Assembly: GCA_002898535.1 (NCBI GenBank)
Contig: BEHN01000011.1
Span: 20,694 to 84,693, forward strand
Source: a bacterium HR11
GTDB taxonomy: Bacteria > Acidobacteriota > HRBIN11
Length of the DNA: 64,000 nt
Direction: 5' to 3'
Made by a program: the position numbers and the translations under genes. The first letter of the stretch is position 1. Every line of letters begins with the position of its first letter. The notes below the pieces were generated by a model, which saw nothing but the letters and a program-made list of their open reading frames with translations, was not told where the DNA came from and ran no database searches. Of this stretch, positions 25,223 through 34,599 are shown piece after piece.

Positions 25223-25870
25223 ATGTTTGCCAGACTTCGCGGGTTCGGAAGGGAGGACGCTCCAAGAGGCTTCTCACTGATAGAACTCCTGATCGTAGTC
25301 GCTATCATCGGGATTATTGCCGCCGTTGCCATCCCGAACTTGCTGTCGGCGATGCATAAAGCCCGTCAGAAACGGACGATGAATGACATGCGGGCGTTAG
25401 GTAGCGCGATCGAGTCCGTCAGTACGGATTGCGTGGCCTATCCGCCGACGGATGGGGACCTGGGGACAAATTGTGCCACGCCGGCCGGCATCATGCCCGG
25501 TCTTCAAAAGGGCGGCTGGTGGTTCCAATCGCCTCTCATCTGCGACGGCTGGCGGCGTGTCCTTAACTATAAGGGGAACGGCGTGACGGGTGGGGGGACC
25601 GTCGATATCGGGGATCCCGTCTGTTTGACGATTTGGAGTAATCCCTGGGCCAGTCATTACAGCTTACTGAGTAAGGGGCGGGATGGCGTCGAAGATTGCA
25701 AGCACGCCAAGTGGGATGCAAGCATCGGCGGTTACCAGCTCGAGGGTTCGCCCACCGGGGCCTGTGCGGCGGCCGGGTCTACGACCTGCGCGGGATTTAC
25801 CGGCCTGGACTGCGACATCACCTTTGCGGGCGGTCAGTTCCTCAGCTTCCCGGAGGGCATGCAGAAGTAA
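25223..25870 (+). CDS. Type IV pilin-like protein (second copy)
   Basis: 215 residues. Leader MFARLRGFGREDAPRG, cleavage site G/FSLIELLIVVAIIGIIAA, then VAIPNLLSAMHKARQKRTMNDMRALGSA. The globular half mirrors the first pilin (LICDGWRR, SKGRDGVEDCKHAKWD, CDITFAGGQFLSFPEGMQK), so the two are tandem paralogues. Conservation is strongest at the N-terminal helix and the C-terminal 20 residues, with the middle diverged, the pattern expected for surface-exposed variation. ATG 25223 starts a plausible leader; the upstream frame to 25073 lacks one. Confidence 0.92.
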   Translation: MFARLRGFGREDAPRGFSLIELLIVVAIIGIIAAVAIPNLLSAMHKARQKRTMNDMRALGSAIESVSTDCVAYPPTDGDLGTNCATPAGIMPGLQKGGWWFQSPLICDGWRRVLNYKGNGVTGGGTVDIGDPVCLTIWSNPWASHYSLLSKGRDGVEDCKHAKWDASIGGYQLEGSPTGACAAAGSTTCAGFTGLDCDITFAGGQFLSFPEGMQK

Positions 25871-25886
25871 TCGGCAGGTCGGCCCG

Positions 25887-26789
25887 TTACCAGGGTCGTT
25901 GCCGCAGTAAGTGGGTCTTGAAGATCAGGGAATCCGGATGGGGTTCGACGCGGGCCATCTGGGGGTTGTACCGGAAGGGCCGGCCCTCGGGGTCCGTCAG
26001 GGGGCCCCGGTAGCCGATGGAGCGAAGCGCCCGGAGGTCCTGGGGGACGTAGCCCCGGAGGGCGACGAAGCGCTCGACCCACTGCTGGATTTCCCGGGCC
26101 TGGATCCACAACTGCAGGTCGTGGATGTGGGACTTGGCGACCCGGCCCGTGAAGCTGTCGGGGGCCGTCTCGGCCACGTAGCGCCAGAGGGCGAGGGCGT
26201 CCTCCAGGCGCCCGACCTCACCCTTCAGGCGGGCCTTCCAGGAGATCGTCCAGGGCGGGGCGCCGGGGATGCGGGAGGCTTTGTCGAAGTATTCGTAGGC
26301 CTTCTTGTAGTCCCGGCCCTGGTACCAGCTGTAGTAACCGGCGTCAACGGCGATTTCCCAGGCGTCGGGGTTGTTTTTTAGGCCGAGGTCGAGGATCGGC
26401 AGGGCGCAGTCGTAGAGGCGGTGCTCCTCGAAGACGCAGATGAGGCCCGCCAGGCGGTAGGGGTCCCGGTAGAGGGGGTCGAGTTCGGCGATGAGCGTGT
26501 AGATCTTGTGAATGTACTGGTAGCGGAGGGGGTTTTCGTAGCTCCCGTAAAACTGGATGGACCACAGGTAGATGACGTCGGCCAGGGCCTGGCGGAAGCC
26601 CAGCGAGATGAGGTCCAACAGCGTGCCCCGGGGGAGGTACAGGACCGCGTAGACGGTCGGGAAGGCCGCCCCGAAGCGCCGCTCCGTATGATAGTTCCAG
26701 GCGACCTGAAGCGCGAAAGTCAGGCCCAGGACGAGCAGGAGGATGCGGGCCTTGACCCGGGCCGTGCGGGTCTGGCTCTTCGGGCGCAT
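25887..26789 (-). CDS. Membrane-anchored TPR protein
   Basis: 300 residues. One N-terminal transmembrane helix (ILLLVLGLTFALQVAW) is followed by helical repeats: DVIYLWSIQFYGSYENPLRYQYIHKIYTLIAELDPLYRDPYRLAGL, YDCALPILDLGLKNNPDAWEIAVDAGYY, DYKKAYEYFDKASRIPGAP. The pattern Y..I..I..LDP.Y..PY..AG is found in uncharacterised proteins of Acidobacteria and delta-proteobacteria, often near pilin genes. ATG 26789 has GGAGG nearby. It is convergent with the second pilin gene (17 bases apart). A role in pilus biology is guilt by association only. Confidence 0.75.
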   Translation of the reverse strand: MRPKSQTRTARVKARILLLVLGLTFALQVAWNYHTERRFGAAFPTVYAVLYLPRGTLLDLISLGFRQALADVIYLWSIQFYGSYENPLRYQYIHKIYTLIAELDPLYRDPYRLAGLICVFEEHRLYDCALPILDLGLKNNPDAWEIAVDAGYYSWYQGRDYKKAYEYFDKASRIPGAPPWTISWKARLKGEVGRLEDALALWRYVAETAPDSFTGRVAKSHIHDLQLWIQAREIQQWVERFVALRGYVPQDLRALRSIGYRGPLTDPEGRPFRYNPQMARVEPHPDSLIFKTHLLRQRPW

Positions 26790-26814
26790 GGGAGCCTCCG
26801 GAGTAAGGCAGTTG

Positions 26815-27027
26815 GGCGATTCGGGCATTCGGCGGTCCGGCAGGCCGGCCGTTCGGGAAGGCCGCTCGGCGGCCGACGTAGAAGGCAAGGGAGCATGGAG
26901 CGTTCCCAGTCTCCGCGTCTCCCTGAAGTTTTCTCCTGCCGCCGACCGCCGGTGCCGGCCGAAAGGACCCATCCCTTCCCCCGCCGCCCGAGTCCCCGAA
27001 CCGCCGAACTCCCGAATGGCCGGCTCC
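26815..27027. repeat. ATTCGGG octamers flanking a ~150-bp cassette (copy 1)
   Basis: Octamers at 26815-26858, then GGCCGCTCGGCGGCCGACGT (26861-26880), a variable stretch, CTCCCTGAAGTTTTCTCCTG, CCGCCGACCG, and CCGAGTCCCCGAAC leading back into inverse-orientation octamers. The same cassette recurs inverted at 33452-33611 and direct at 47488-47672. It separates the coiled-coil gene from the TPR gene. Confidence 0.8.
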
Positions 27028-27031
27028 CCGC

Positions 27032-27718
27032 TCATCGGCCCAGGAGGGCCGCCATGATGGCCAGCAGGCCGGCGATGTACAGGCCTATCAGCCAGGTGAA
27101 GTAGCGGGTCATCTTCTGGTCCAGGGCCTGGACCTGGGCCGACAGCCGCTGGTCGACATCTCGAATCTGGGCCGACAGCTCTTCCCGGAATCGGTCCACC
27201 TTTTGGTCGATGGCCCGGATTTGAGCCATCAATTCCTCCCGGAATCGGTCGACCTTCTGGTCGACGGCCCGAATCTGGGCCGACAGCTCTTCCCGGACCC
27301 GGTCAATTTTCTGGTCCAGGGCCTGAATCTGGGCCGACAGCTCTTCCCGAAATCGGTCCACCTTTTGGTCGACGGCTTGGATTTGAGCCATCAACTCTTC
27401 CCGGAATCGGTCCACCTTCTGGTCGACGGCCCGAATCTGGGCCGACAGCTCTTCCCGGACCCGGTCAATTTTCTGGTCCAGGGCCTGAATCTGGGCCGAC
27501 AGCCGTTGGTCGACGGCCCGGATTTGAGCCGTCAGCTCCTCCCGGAGTCGGTCGACCTTCCGATCGACAGCTTGGATTTGAGCCGACAGCTCCTCCCGAA
27601 ACCGGTCCACCTTCTGGTCCAAGTGGGCGACCATCTCCCGGAGTTCCGTCCCCAGGCGGGACTGCTCCTCGACCCGGCCCTCCAGGTAGGCGACCCGTTC
27701 CTCCAGCGTGGCGGCCAT
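27032..27718 (-). CDS. Long coiled-coil protein with C-terminal membrane anchor, repeat-expanded
   Basis: 228 residues and a paralogue of the 98-residue protein at 11275-11571: the same N-terminus (EERVAYLEGRVEEQSRLGTE) and the same C-terminus (MTRYFTWLIGLYIAGLLAIM). Between them are ten units instead of two: eight of 18 residues (DQKVDRFREELSAQIRAV type) and two of 11 residues (DQRLSAQIQAL type) that lack exactly one heptad. The DNA repeats with a 54-bp period and is nearly identical between units, so length should be mutable. The protein is likely a parallel coiled-coil rod anchored in the inner membrane. ATG 27718 is chosen; upstream codons are octamer repeat. Confidence 0.82.
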   Translation of the reverse strand: MAATLEERVAYLEGRVEEQSRLGTELREMVAHLDQKVDRFREELSAQIQAVDRKVDRLREELTAQIRAVDQRLSAQIQALDQKIDRVREELSAQIRAVDQKVDRFREELMAQIQAVDQKVDRFREELSAQIQALDQKIDRVREELSAQIRAVDQKVDRFREELMAQIRAIDQKVDRFREELSAQIRDVDQRLSAQVQALDQKMTRYFTWLIGLYIAGLLAIMAALLGR

Positions 27719-27923
27719 CGGAGACCTCCCATCCGGCAGTTCAGGGGGTTCAGCGGTCGGGCGATTCGGCCATTGGTCGGGAGTTTGGCGTGACGAAATT
27801 ATGAAGATAAGGAGATAAGAAGACAAGGCGTCGGACGGCGGCAGACTCCCGGGCGGCCTCCCGTACCGAGCCGCCGAACTGCCGGATCCCCGGACGCTTC
27901 TCAGGCGAGGACGCCTGCACTCC

Positions 27924-30900
27924 CTATTCCTCCACCCCCCATCGCCCGACCTCCCCGAGGCGCTCCAGGACGGGGTGCGGGCCCCGCCGTAAAGCGGCGT
28001 CTCGGACCGTCCGACAGAGGTCGGTCCGGTCGATCTGGCAGGCCCGCAAGACGGCCCACTCGGCCGGGGGCGGCGACGGACTTTGGACCCACCCGAGGAG
28101 TTCCCGGGCGGCTTCTTCGGTCCGGCCCGTCGCCATGAGCCATTCGATATACGTCCGGCGAAGCTCCGGTTCCGCCGCCCAGGCCTGCAGGTGAGGCCCC
28201 CAAAACGTGGCCTGCTCGGGGGACAGGACCGAGACGGTCAGGACGACGGGCGCGTACTCCTGCATGAGCCGGACGGCCTGAGGTCGGAGTCCCTGCTGGA
28301 GCCAGGTCCGGACCTGCTCGGTGAGGGCCTCACCTGCAAGTGGGGCCTGGAGCCAGAACGTCGGGGGAAACCACCGGGCCGCCTCGGGGGAACTCCTCAG
28401 GGCCGGCCCGTGAAGGTGATACACGGCCATCTGGAAGATGCGCAAGATGCCGGGATACCCGATACGGCCGTCGGCCAGGACGGGCAGGGTCGCTAAGGGT
28501 CGGACTTCCTGCGGATGGCGTCGGACGTACTCATTCCAGAACAGGGTCGGGGCGGCCGTCGGGCGCTCGTCGAAACGTTCGGGCAGGACGACGCCGAGGC
28601 GCTGAAAGAGGTCCCGCGGGGCCCGGTACTCAAGGAGGTGATTGTCGTCCGTATTCTCCAGGTCGTCCAGGGCGGCGATATAGTCGACCGTAGCCGGGGA
28701 GAACCGCTGGAAGTAGAGCAGGGTCGCGAGGTCCTCGATCTGCAGGGTCTTCAGGTGGTCCCGAATTCGTTCAAAGCGGGCCTGCAGGACGTCCCACCGG
28801 GGCCGCAGGGGCGACCGGCTTCCGATGAGGAGGACGTCCTTGGAGTTTCCCTGGAAGCCGTAGACCCAGGGGAAGACCTGCCGGAAGCTCCGGACGACGG
28901 CGACGAAGGCCGGGTCCCCCATCTCGTAGGCCTGAAGCCACTGGAGATAGAGCCCGTCCGGCCGCAGGGCCCGGGTCGCCCGCCGGTAGAAGTCGACCGA
29001 GAACAGGGCCCCCGTCCCGGCCATCCAGGGGTTGGAAGGCTCCGAGATGATGACGTCATACGAGTGACGGGTATACGACAGGTAGCTCCGGGCGTCGTCG
29101 ACGATGAGGCGGAACCGGGGGTCGGCGAAGGGGTTGCCGTTCCACGGCAGGAAGAATCGGGTCGCCTGGGGCATCGCCCCGACGATATCGACGACGTCGA
29201 CCCGGCGGACCGGGTGCTTCAGGGCCGAGCCGGCCGTCGTGCCGCTGGCGAGGCCGATGATCAGGACGTCCCGGGGGTCGGGGTGCAGGAGCAACGGGAT
29301 GTGGGCCGACAGGACCTGCGTCGGCATGTCGCCGAACGAAGAGGCGTCCGGCTTGCCGTTCACGAACAGGGTATAGCTCCCGGATTCGTTCGGATTCGTG
29401 GCCTTCACGTCCTTGCCCGACGTCTGGGGGGGAGGTCGAAACCGCACGACCATCAGGTGGGCCGCCGGGTCGTCCCGAAAGAGGACGACCGCCTGGGATT
29501 GGAAGCCCTGCCGGGTCTCGGCCAGAGACAGGGCGGCGCCCCGCCGGAACGGCTGGAGTGTAAACCACCGGGCGTCCCAGGGCCCTGTCAGGAACGGGTA
29601 GGCGGCCATCAGGCCGACGACCAGGACGGCCGACAGGGCCGAAGCCCATCGCCGGCGCACCGTCGGTGCCGGTCCGGAGAAGAGGGCCACGGCCGCCAGG
29701 CCCAGGAGGCCGTTTCCGACGGCGCTCCACCGGATCAGCCGCTCCATCCCCAGGGCCGGCAAGAGGACCGTGCCGGCGACGAGGGCGCCCAGGACGTTGC
29801 CCCACGTGTTCCAGGCATACACGCGGCCCGTGTCCTGCCCGAGCGAAGCCAGGCGCCGGCTCAGGCCCTTGACCAGTAAAGGCAGGGCCATCCCGATGAA
29901 CACCGTCGGCGGAAGCATGATCAGGTAGCAGAGCAGGAGCTTGCCGAACTCGTAGAGGTAAAAGGCCCCGAGCCGGTTCGAGAACAGACTGGCGTACTGC
30001 TTAAACAGCCACGGAATGTACGGATAAAGGGGCAGGGGGAGCAAGACGAGCAGGCCCGCCAGGACCTGGGTCCATCCAAAGAAGGCCAGGGGATTCCCGA
30101 TGGCCCGTTCGATGCGGGCCAGGACGGCCGAGCCGACGGCGATGCCCGTGATGAAGGCGGCCAGCATGACGGCAAAGGAGTACGTGCTCGAACCCAGGAC
30201 GACCCCGAAGAAGCGGGTCCACGCGATTTCGTAAGCAAAGGCGATAAAGCCCTCGAGAAAGATCAGGATGAGGCCGGCGCGGACATACCAAGGCCGGTGT
30301 TCGGTGTCGAGACTCGGAAGAGCCCCGGGGTCGGGGACTGAAACGGGCGATTCCGTTTCGGATGGACCGACCGTCTCCGTCTCGACGGCCGCCGGGCCTC
30401 TACGGGTCAGCAGGAGGGCCGTCAGGGCGACCCACCCGTTGAGTAAGGCCAGGACCATCAGGCTCGCCCGCATACCCAGGGTCGGCATCAGCAGGAAGGC
30501 CATCAGCAGGGTCCCGGCGACGGCCCCAAAGGCGTTCACGGCATAGAGCTGAGACGCCCGTCGGCCGACCCGCTGAAGGCTCTCCGTCGCATGACGGACG
30601 AGGGCCGGAAAGGTCCCGCCCATCAGGATCGTCGGCGGAAGCAAGAGCAGGCCCGAGACGATGACCTTCGCCCACAGGCCGACGGCCGCCCCGGCCTGTT
30701 CGGGCGTGAACCGGACCCAGTGAGCATACAGGCGGGCGACCCACTCCCGCAGGGGCAGGTAAACGATGGCGTAAAGTCCGACGCCCAGCTCCAGGTAGGC
30801 ATATAGCTTCAGCGGGACGGTCCACCGGTCGGCCCATCGGCCCAACAGCCAGCTTCCCAGGGCGAGGCCCCCCATGAAGGAAGCCAGGACGGTCGCATAG

Positions 30901-31013
30901 GAGTAAGCGCTGACCCCGATGAAGTCCAGGAGGTACTTGCTCCAGAGGACCTGATAACCGAGCCCCAGGGCCCCGGACAGGAAGAAAATCCCTAAGATGA
31001 TGGGATACACCAC
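27924..31013 (-). CDS. Fused multi-helix membrane protein / spermidine synthase-like domain
   Basis: 1,029 residues. Two six-helix bundles occupy residues ~1-560 (LGIFFLSGALGLGYQVLWSK; IFLEGFIAFAYEIAWTRFFGV), each with the GxxxLxYEixWtR-type motif of the fused MFS/spermidine-synthase family. A Rossmann methyltransferase-like domain follows (residues ~570-770): DVLIIGLASGTTAGSAL, VDVVDI, DDARSYL and IISEPSNPWMAG. The last ~250 residues form a helical extension without a clear match. The family is common, but substrates are unproven; aminopropyl transfer is only presumed. GTG 31013 has GGAGGCGAGAC upstream. The frame stays open antisense through cheR up to 32135, which is coincidental. Confidence 0.87.
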   Translation of the reverse strand: MVYPIILGIFFLSGALGLGYQVLWSKYLLDFIGVSAYSYATVLASFMGGLALGSWLLGRWADRWTVPLKLYAYLELGVGLYAIVYLPLREWVARLYAHWVRFTPEQAGAAVGLWAKVIVSGLLLLPPTILMGGTFPALVRHATESLQRVGRRASQLYAVNAFGAVAGTLLMAFLLMPTLGMRASLMVLALLNGWVALTALLLTRRGPAAVETETVGPSETESPVSVPDPGALPSLDTEHRPWYVRAGLILIFLEGFIAFAYEIAWTRFFGVVLGSSTYSFAVMLAAFITGIAVGSAVLARIERAIGNPLAFFGWTQVLAGLLVLLPLPLYPYIPWLFKQYASLFSNRLGAFYLYEFGKLLLCYLIMLPPTVFIGMALPLLVKGLSRRLASLGQDTGRVYAWNTWGNVLGALVAGTVLLPALGMERLIRWSAVGNGLLGLAAVALFSGPAPTVRRRWASALSAVLVVGLMAAYPFLTGPWDARWFTLQPFRRGAALSLAETRQGFQSQAVVLFRDDPAAHLMVVRFRPPPQTSGKDVKATNPNESGSYTLFVNGKPDASSFGDMPTQVLSAHIPLLLHPDPRDVLIIGLASGTTAGSALKHPVRRVDVVDIVGAMPQATRFFLPWNGNPFADPRFRLIVDDARSYLSYTRHSYDVIISEPSNPWMAGTGALFSVDFYRRATRALRPDGLYLQWLQAYEMGDPAFVAVVRSFRQVFPWVYGFQGNSKDVLLIGSRSPLRPRWDVLQARFERIRDHLKTLQIEDLATLLYFQRFSPATVDYIAALDDLENTDDNHLLEYRAPRDLFQRLGVVLPERFDERPTAAPTLFWNEYVRRHPQEVRPLATLPVLADGRIGYPGILRIFQMAVYHLHGPALRSSPEAARWFPPTFWLQAPLAGEALTEQVRTWLQQGLRPQAVRLMQEYAPVVLTVSVLSPEQATFWGPHLQAWAAEPELRRTYIEWLMATGRTEEAARELLGWVQSPSPPPAEWAVLRACQIDRTDLCRTVRDAALRRGPHPVLERLGEVGRWGVEE

Positions 31014-31035
31014 GTCTCGCCTCCGTGGGGGAAGC

Positions 31036-31222
31036 AGGATACATGATGCAGGATGCGGGACGCAAGATGGGCGTTCGAAGCGGCGGATCCTTGAGGGTCT
31101 TGGACCATAGACCCTGGACCATGGACCCTGGCCCGTAGACGCCAGAAGGGCCTCGAAAGGTCCGTTCGCCCTGCGGTCAGCTATCTTGCATCCCGCATCT
31201 CGCATCCTGTATCCTGCCTTTC
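31036..31222. repeat. CATCYTG and TRTGGTC heptamers between divergent genes
   Basis: AGGATACATGATGCAGGATG (31037-31056), GGACCATAGACCCTGGACCA (31102-31121) and CATCCCGCATCTCGCATCCT (31189-31208) are period-7 patches, the last one ending about 14 bases before the cheR ribosome binding region. Confidence 0.7.
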
Positions 31223-31235
31223 GGGAGGCTCCCCC

Positions 31236-32072
31236 GTGGCGACCGACGGTCCCATGCATGTTCCGGCGGAGGCGGATGCCGAAGCCTGGGCCGACCTCTG
31301 GGCCCGCATCCGGCAGGTCAGCGGCGTCGCCCTCGACTGGTACCGACCCAACGTGCTCCGGCGGCGTCTGGAGACCTGGATGGCCCGCCAGGGCCTCCGG
31401 GGACCGGCCGAGCTCTTGGCATCCCTCACGGCCCATCCCGAAAGGGTCCCGGACCTCATCGCCTACCTCACGGTGGACTTCTCGGAGTTTTTCCGCCAGC
31501 GGGGCGTGTTCGAGTACCTGCGGGCGCACGTGCTCCAGACGTGGCCCCCGGGTCGGCCCTTCCGGGCCTTGAGCCTGGGGTGCAGTCGCGGGCAGGAGGC
31601 ATACAGCCTGGCCATCACGTGTCACCGGACCTGGCGGTCGGCCGTCGACTGGTACGTCGTGGGCCTGGACATCGACGGCCTGGACCTGCGGCAGGCCGTG
31701 CAGGCCGTTTACGGGGTCCGGGAACTGCGGCACGTGACGGACGACGAACGGGCCGAGTTCCTGGAACCGGCTGACCCCTCGGGGGCGCGCTACCGGATTC
31801 GGCCCGTCGCCGCCCGACGGGTCGGCTTCGTCCAAGGCGACGTCTTCCGACTCCCCATCGCTTCCGAAGTCGCCGACCTGGTCCTGCTCCGGCATCTCCT
31901 GATCTTCATTCAATCTCACCACCATGATAAAATCCTGGCCGAGGTCCACCGGGTCCTGCGGCCCGGGGGCCGGCTGGTTTTGGGAAGTGTGGAACGGATC
32001 CCACCGGCATGGGAGGCGGCCTGGGTCCCGGAAGCCCCGACGTGGCATGTCTTTCGGAAAGTGACGGAGTGA
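31236..32072 (+). CDS. cheR: CheR-type chemoreceptor methyltransferase
   Basis: 278 residues. It methylates glutamates on chemoreceptors using SAM. The N-terminal all-helical domain has VLRRRLETWMARQG, the linker reads YLTVDFSEFFRQRGVFEYL (usual TxxTxFFRD), motif I is SLGCSRGQEAYSLA (usual SAGCSxGEEPYSLA), and motif IV is LVLLRHLLIFIQ (usual RNVLIYF). The altered consensus residues make it a divergent CheR, but the domain order and SAM pocket are retained. GTG 31236 has GGGAGG upstream. It is the first gene of the chemotaxis cluster; no cheB is present in the window. Confidence 0.85.
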   Translation: MATDGPMHVPAEADAEAWADLWARIRQVSGVALDWYRPNVLRRRLETWMARQGLRGPAELLASLTAHPERVPDLIAYLTVDFSEFFRQRGVFEYLRAHVLQTWPPGRPFRALSLGCSRGQEAYSLAITCHRTWRSAVDWYVVGLDIDGLDLRQAVQAVYGVRELRHVTDDERAEFLEPADPSGARYRIRPVAARRVGFVQGDVFRLPIASEVADLVLLRHLLIFIQSHHHDKILAEVHRVLRPGGRLVLGSVERIPPAWEAAWVPEAPTWHVFRKVTE

Positions 32073-32170
32073 CGAAGTGACGAAATGGGGGAAAACGATT
32101 TCCGAAGCTGGACCCGTGAGATCGGCTCCTGTCACTCCGTCCCGCCGTCACGTCCCGAGGGAGGTCAGGA

Positions 32171-33448
32171 ATGGAAAAGAAGTTTACGTTGGCGTTTCTC
32201 TTGGTCGCCGGTATCAGCTACCTGGTATTCGACCTGTTCGTATCCCGCTTTCTCAGGAACACGTTACCGCAGGTCGAAGGCGCCGGTCCCCTGTATGTGA
32301 CCCTGGCGTCCCTGTTTCCGGCCTTTGTCATCGTCTTCCTGGCGGCCGGCCTGGGATGGCTGTCGGCCCGTTTCTGGCTCCTGCCCCCGATCCAGGACCT
32401 GGCCCGGGCGACCCTGCAGGTCCGGAGCGGCGACCTGCGGGTGCAAATCGACCCCCGGACCCGTGACGAGGTCGGCCAGGTCGTGGATTCCTTTAATCAG
32501 ATGGTCGTGGAGCTCCGTCGGCTGATTCAGGAAATCCACCATACCAGTGACCAGCTCCACGGGATGGCCGTCCACCTCCGGGCGGCCTCCCAGGAAGTCA
32601 GCACCAGCGCTCAGGAGATCGCCAACACGATGCAGGACGTCGCCCGGGGGGCAGAAGTCCAGGCCCAGCGAATTCAGCAGGTCCAAGGCCTCCTTCAGCA
32701 GTTAGAGCACCAGACCCGACAGATCGCCGACCTGTCCCAGATGACGTGCGCCACGGCCGAGGCTTCCGTCCAGGCCGCCCGGGACGGGATCGACCTCATC
32801 GGCCAGCTCCTCCAGCGCGTATCGGCGACCCGGGAGAGCATCCACGCGGCGTCCCGCCACGTCCACGGATTCGGTCAACGGGCGCTGTCCATCACGGACG
32901 CCGTCAAGCGGATTCAGTACATCGCCCAGCAGACAAACCTCTTGGCCCTCAACGCCACCATCGAGGCGGCCCGGGCCGGCGAGCAGGGGCGGGGCTTCGC
33001 CGTCGTCGCCGAAGAAATCCGAAAATTGGCCGACTCGACCCGCCAGCTGGCTGACGAGGTCAGCGTCTTGGCCGATGAGATTCAGCATCAGAGCCAGTCG
33101 GTGTATCAGGTCATGGAAGAGAGCGTACGGCATTCCGACGAGAGCCAGACCGGTCTCCAGTCCAGCCTGAGCCGCTTCGAACAGATCGTCCAGGCCTCCC
33201 AGCAGACGTACCGACAGGCGACGCAGGTCGTCGATATGACGAACCAGCAGTTGAGGAGCGTTCAGGATATCCTGCATCATATCGGCGAAATTAATCACGT
33301 GGCCGAGAACAATGCGGCGGCCGCCGAGGAGGTGTCGGCGGCGACGGAAGAACAGTCGGCGGCGACCGAAGAGCACCTGCGGTCGGCCGAGGACATGGCC
33401 GCCATCGCCCAGCGCCTGAAGGAGGCCGTCCAGAAGTTTGCCGTGTGA
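32171..33448 (+). CDS. Methyl-accepting chemotaxis protein with minimal periplasmic loop
   Basis: 425 residues. TM1 ([19 protein letters not shown]) and TM2 ([24 protein letters not shown]) are separated by only about 20 residues, so there is no external ligand-binding domain. A HAMP domain ([20 protein letters not shown]) leads to the long cytoplasmic coiled coil with the signalling tip [20 protein letters not shown] and [20 protein letters not shown]. It probably senses membrane state, energy or an intracellular signal, or relays from another receptor. Likely CheR methylation sites are Gln/Glu pairs flanking the tip. GGAGGTCAGGA precedes ATG 32171. Confidence 0.92.
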   Translation: MEKKFTLAFLLVAGISYLVFDLFVSRFLRNTLPQVEGAGPLYVTLASLFPAFVIVFLAAGLGWLSARFWLLPPIQDLARATLQVRSGDLRVQIDPRTRDEVGQVVDSFNQMVVELRRLIQEIHHTSDQLHGMAVHLRAASQEVSTSAQEIANTMQDVARGAEVQAQRIQQVQGLLQQLEHQTRQIADLSQMTCATAEASVQAARDGIDLIGQLLQRVSATRESIHAASRHVHGFGQRALSITDAVKRIQYIAQQTNLLALNATIEAARAGEQGRGFAVVAEEIRKLADSTRQLADEVSVLADEIQHQSQSVYQVMEESVRHSDESQTGLQSSLSRFEQIVQASQQTYRQATQVVDMTNQQLRSVQDILHHIGEINHVAENNAAAAEEVSAATEEQSAATEEHLRSAEDMAAIAQRLKEAVQKFAV

Positions 33449-33451
33449 GAT

Positions 33452-33688
33452 GCGGGAATTCGGCGGTTCGGGGACTCGGGCATGGGGGAGCCAGCCGTCG
33501 GCGACAAGAGAAGGCGAAGAGCCAAGAAAACTTCAGGGGCGACGCGGGGGCGGGGAACGCTATACGCCCCTCTGCCTTCTACGTCGGCCGCCGAGCGGCC
33601 CTCCCGAACGGCCCCTCTGCCGAACTGCCGAATTCCCGAGCTCCCGAATGGCCGGATTCCCGAATTCCCGAGCTCCCGGACGGCCCGT
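33452..33688. repeat. ATTCGGG octamers flanking the ~150-bp cassette (copy 2, inverted)
   Basis: Inverse copy of the 26815 cassette: GGAATTCGGCGGTTCGGGGA, then GGGAGCCAGCCGTCGGCGAC, AAAACTTCAGGGGCGACG, and CTTCTACGTCGGCCGCCGAG, followed by octamers CCGAATTC/CCGAGCTC up to the cheW start codon. Confidence 0.8.
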
Positions 33689-33689
33689 C

Positions 33690-34169
33690 ATGGACGTGTA
33701 CCTCGTGTTTGCCGCCGGCATCGGAGAGGGCGGTGCGCCCCAGTACTGGGCCGTCCCGGCCGCCCAGGTGCGGGAGGTCCTCCAGACGCCACCCGTCTAC
33801 CCGATCCCTCGGGTCCCGCCCTTCATCGCCGGGAGCCTGTGGCACCGGGGGCGGGTCCTGACGGTCGTCGATATGGCCCAGGTCTTGGGCGGCCGGCGAT
33901 GGCAACCGAATGAGAATCTGATATACTATGTCATCGTCCTGGAGGACGTCCGCATGCCGGTCGCCCTCTGGGTCGGGCCGTGGGTCCAGGCCGTCCGGGA
34001 AAGCGAGATGACCCCCGTCGGGACTGGCCACGTGGCGATCCCTCTGATGGAACGGGCCACCCAGTGGGTGGAGGGCCGGGTCGTCTTCCATCTGGACGTG
34101 CCGGCCTTCCTGAACTGGCTGGACCGGGCCGTCGTCGCCTTCAGTCGGACCCTGGCCGACTACCGGTGA
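33690..34169 (+). CDS. cheW: CheW-like coupling protein
   Basis: 159 residues forming a single CheW beta-barrel: QYWAVPAAQVREVLQTPPVYPIPRVPPFIAGSLWHRGRVLTVVDMAQVLG is the signature (binding-surface strand, then P..P..I.G....RG..L.VVDL). It should bridge chemoreceptors to CheA. ATG 33690 follows directly on the octamer array without a recognisable ribosome binding site; initiation may depend on the upstream gene. The insert WQPNENLIYYVIV is normal for the family. Confidence 0.88.
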   Translation: MDVYLVFAAGIGEGGAPQYWAVPAAQVREVLQTPPVYPIPRVPPFIAGSLWHRGRVLTVVDMAQVLGGRRWQPNENLIYYVIVLEDVRMPVALWVGPWVQAVRESEMTPVGTGHVAIPLMERATQWVEGRVVFHLDVPAFLNWLDRAVVAFSRTLADYR

Positions 34170-34209
34170 GCCCGTCGGGGACCTCGGACGCCTTTGGAGC
34201 GAGGGGCTT

Positions 34210-34599
34210 ATGAAAGTACGGGTCATGGTCGTCGATGATGCGATGTTTATGCGGAATATGCTCAAGGAAATCCTGAACAACACGGGCCGCTACGAGGTCG
34301 TCGCCGAGGCCGCCAACGGCCAGGAGGCCCTCGAACTCTACAAACAGGTCCGACCCGACCTGGTCACGATGGACATCGTCATGCCCGTCATGGACGGCAT
34401 CGAGGCGACCCGGGAGATCCTCCGCTTCGACCCCCAGGCCCGGATCGTCATGTGTAGCGCGCTCGGTCAAGAACCCCTCGTCATCGAGTCCATCGCCGCC
34501 GGCGCCCGGGACTTCATCGTCAAGCCCTTCGCCCCCGAGAAGGTCATCCGCGTGTTAGACCAGGTCATGCAGACGGCCCCGGCCGGGCAGACGACGTAG
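34210..34599 (+). CDS. cheY: CheY-type response regulator
   Basis: 129 residues, a stand-alone receiver. The acidic pocket is Asp9/Asp10, the phospho-acceptor Asp55 (VTMDIVMPVMDG), the switch Ser83 (MCSALGQ), and Lys105 (IVKPFAP). It should be phosphorylated by the CheA encoded downstream and regulate a motor (flagellar or twitching). GAGCGAGGGGC precedes ATG 34210. It has the MCSALGQ/A.DFIVKPF signature typical of CheY paired with CheC/CheD systems. Confidence 0.95.
   Translation: MKVRVMVVDDAMFMRNMLKEILNNTGRYEVVAEAANGQEALELYKQVRPDLVTMDIVMPVMDGIEATREILRFDPQARIVMCSALGQEPLVIESIAAGARDFIVKPFAPEKVIRVLDQVMQTAPAGQTT

Noticed and set aside
31014..32135. N-terminal extension of the spermidine-synthase protein to 1,403 residues
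   Set aside because: The extra 374 codons are antisense to cheR and low in plausibility; GTG 31013 has a good ribosome binding site and starts the first membrane helix.
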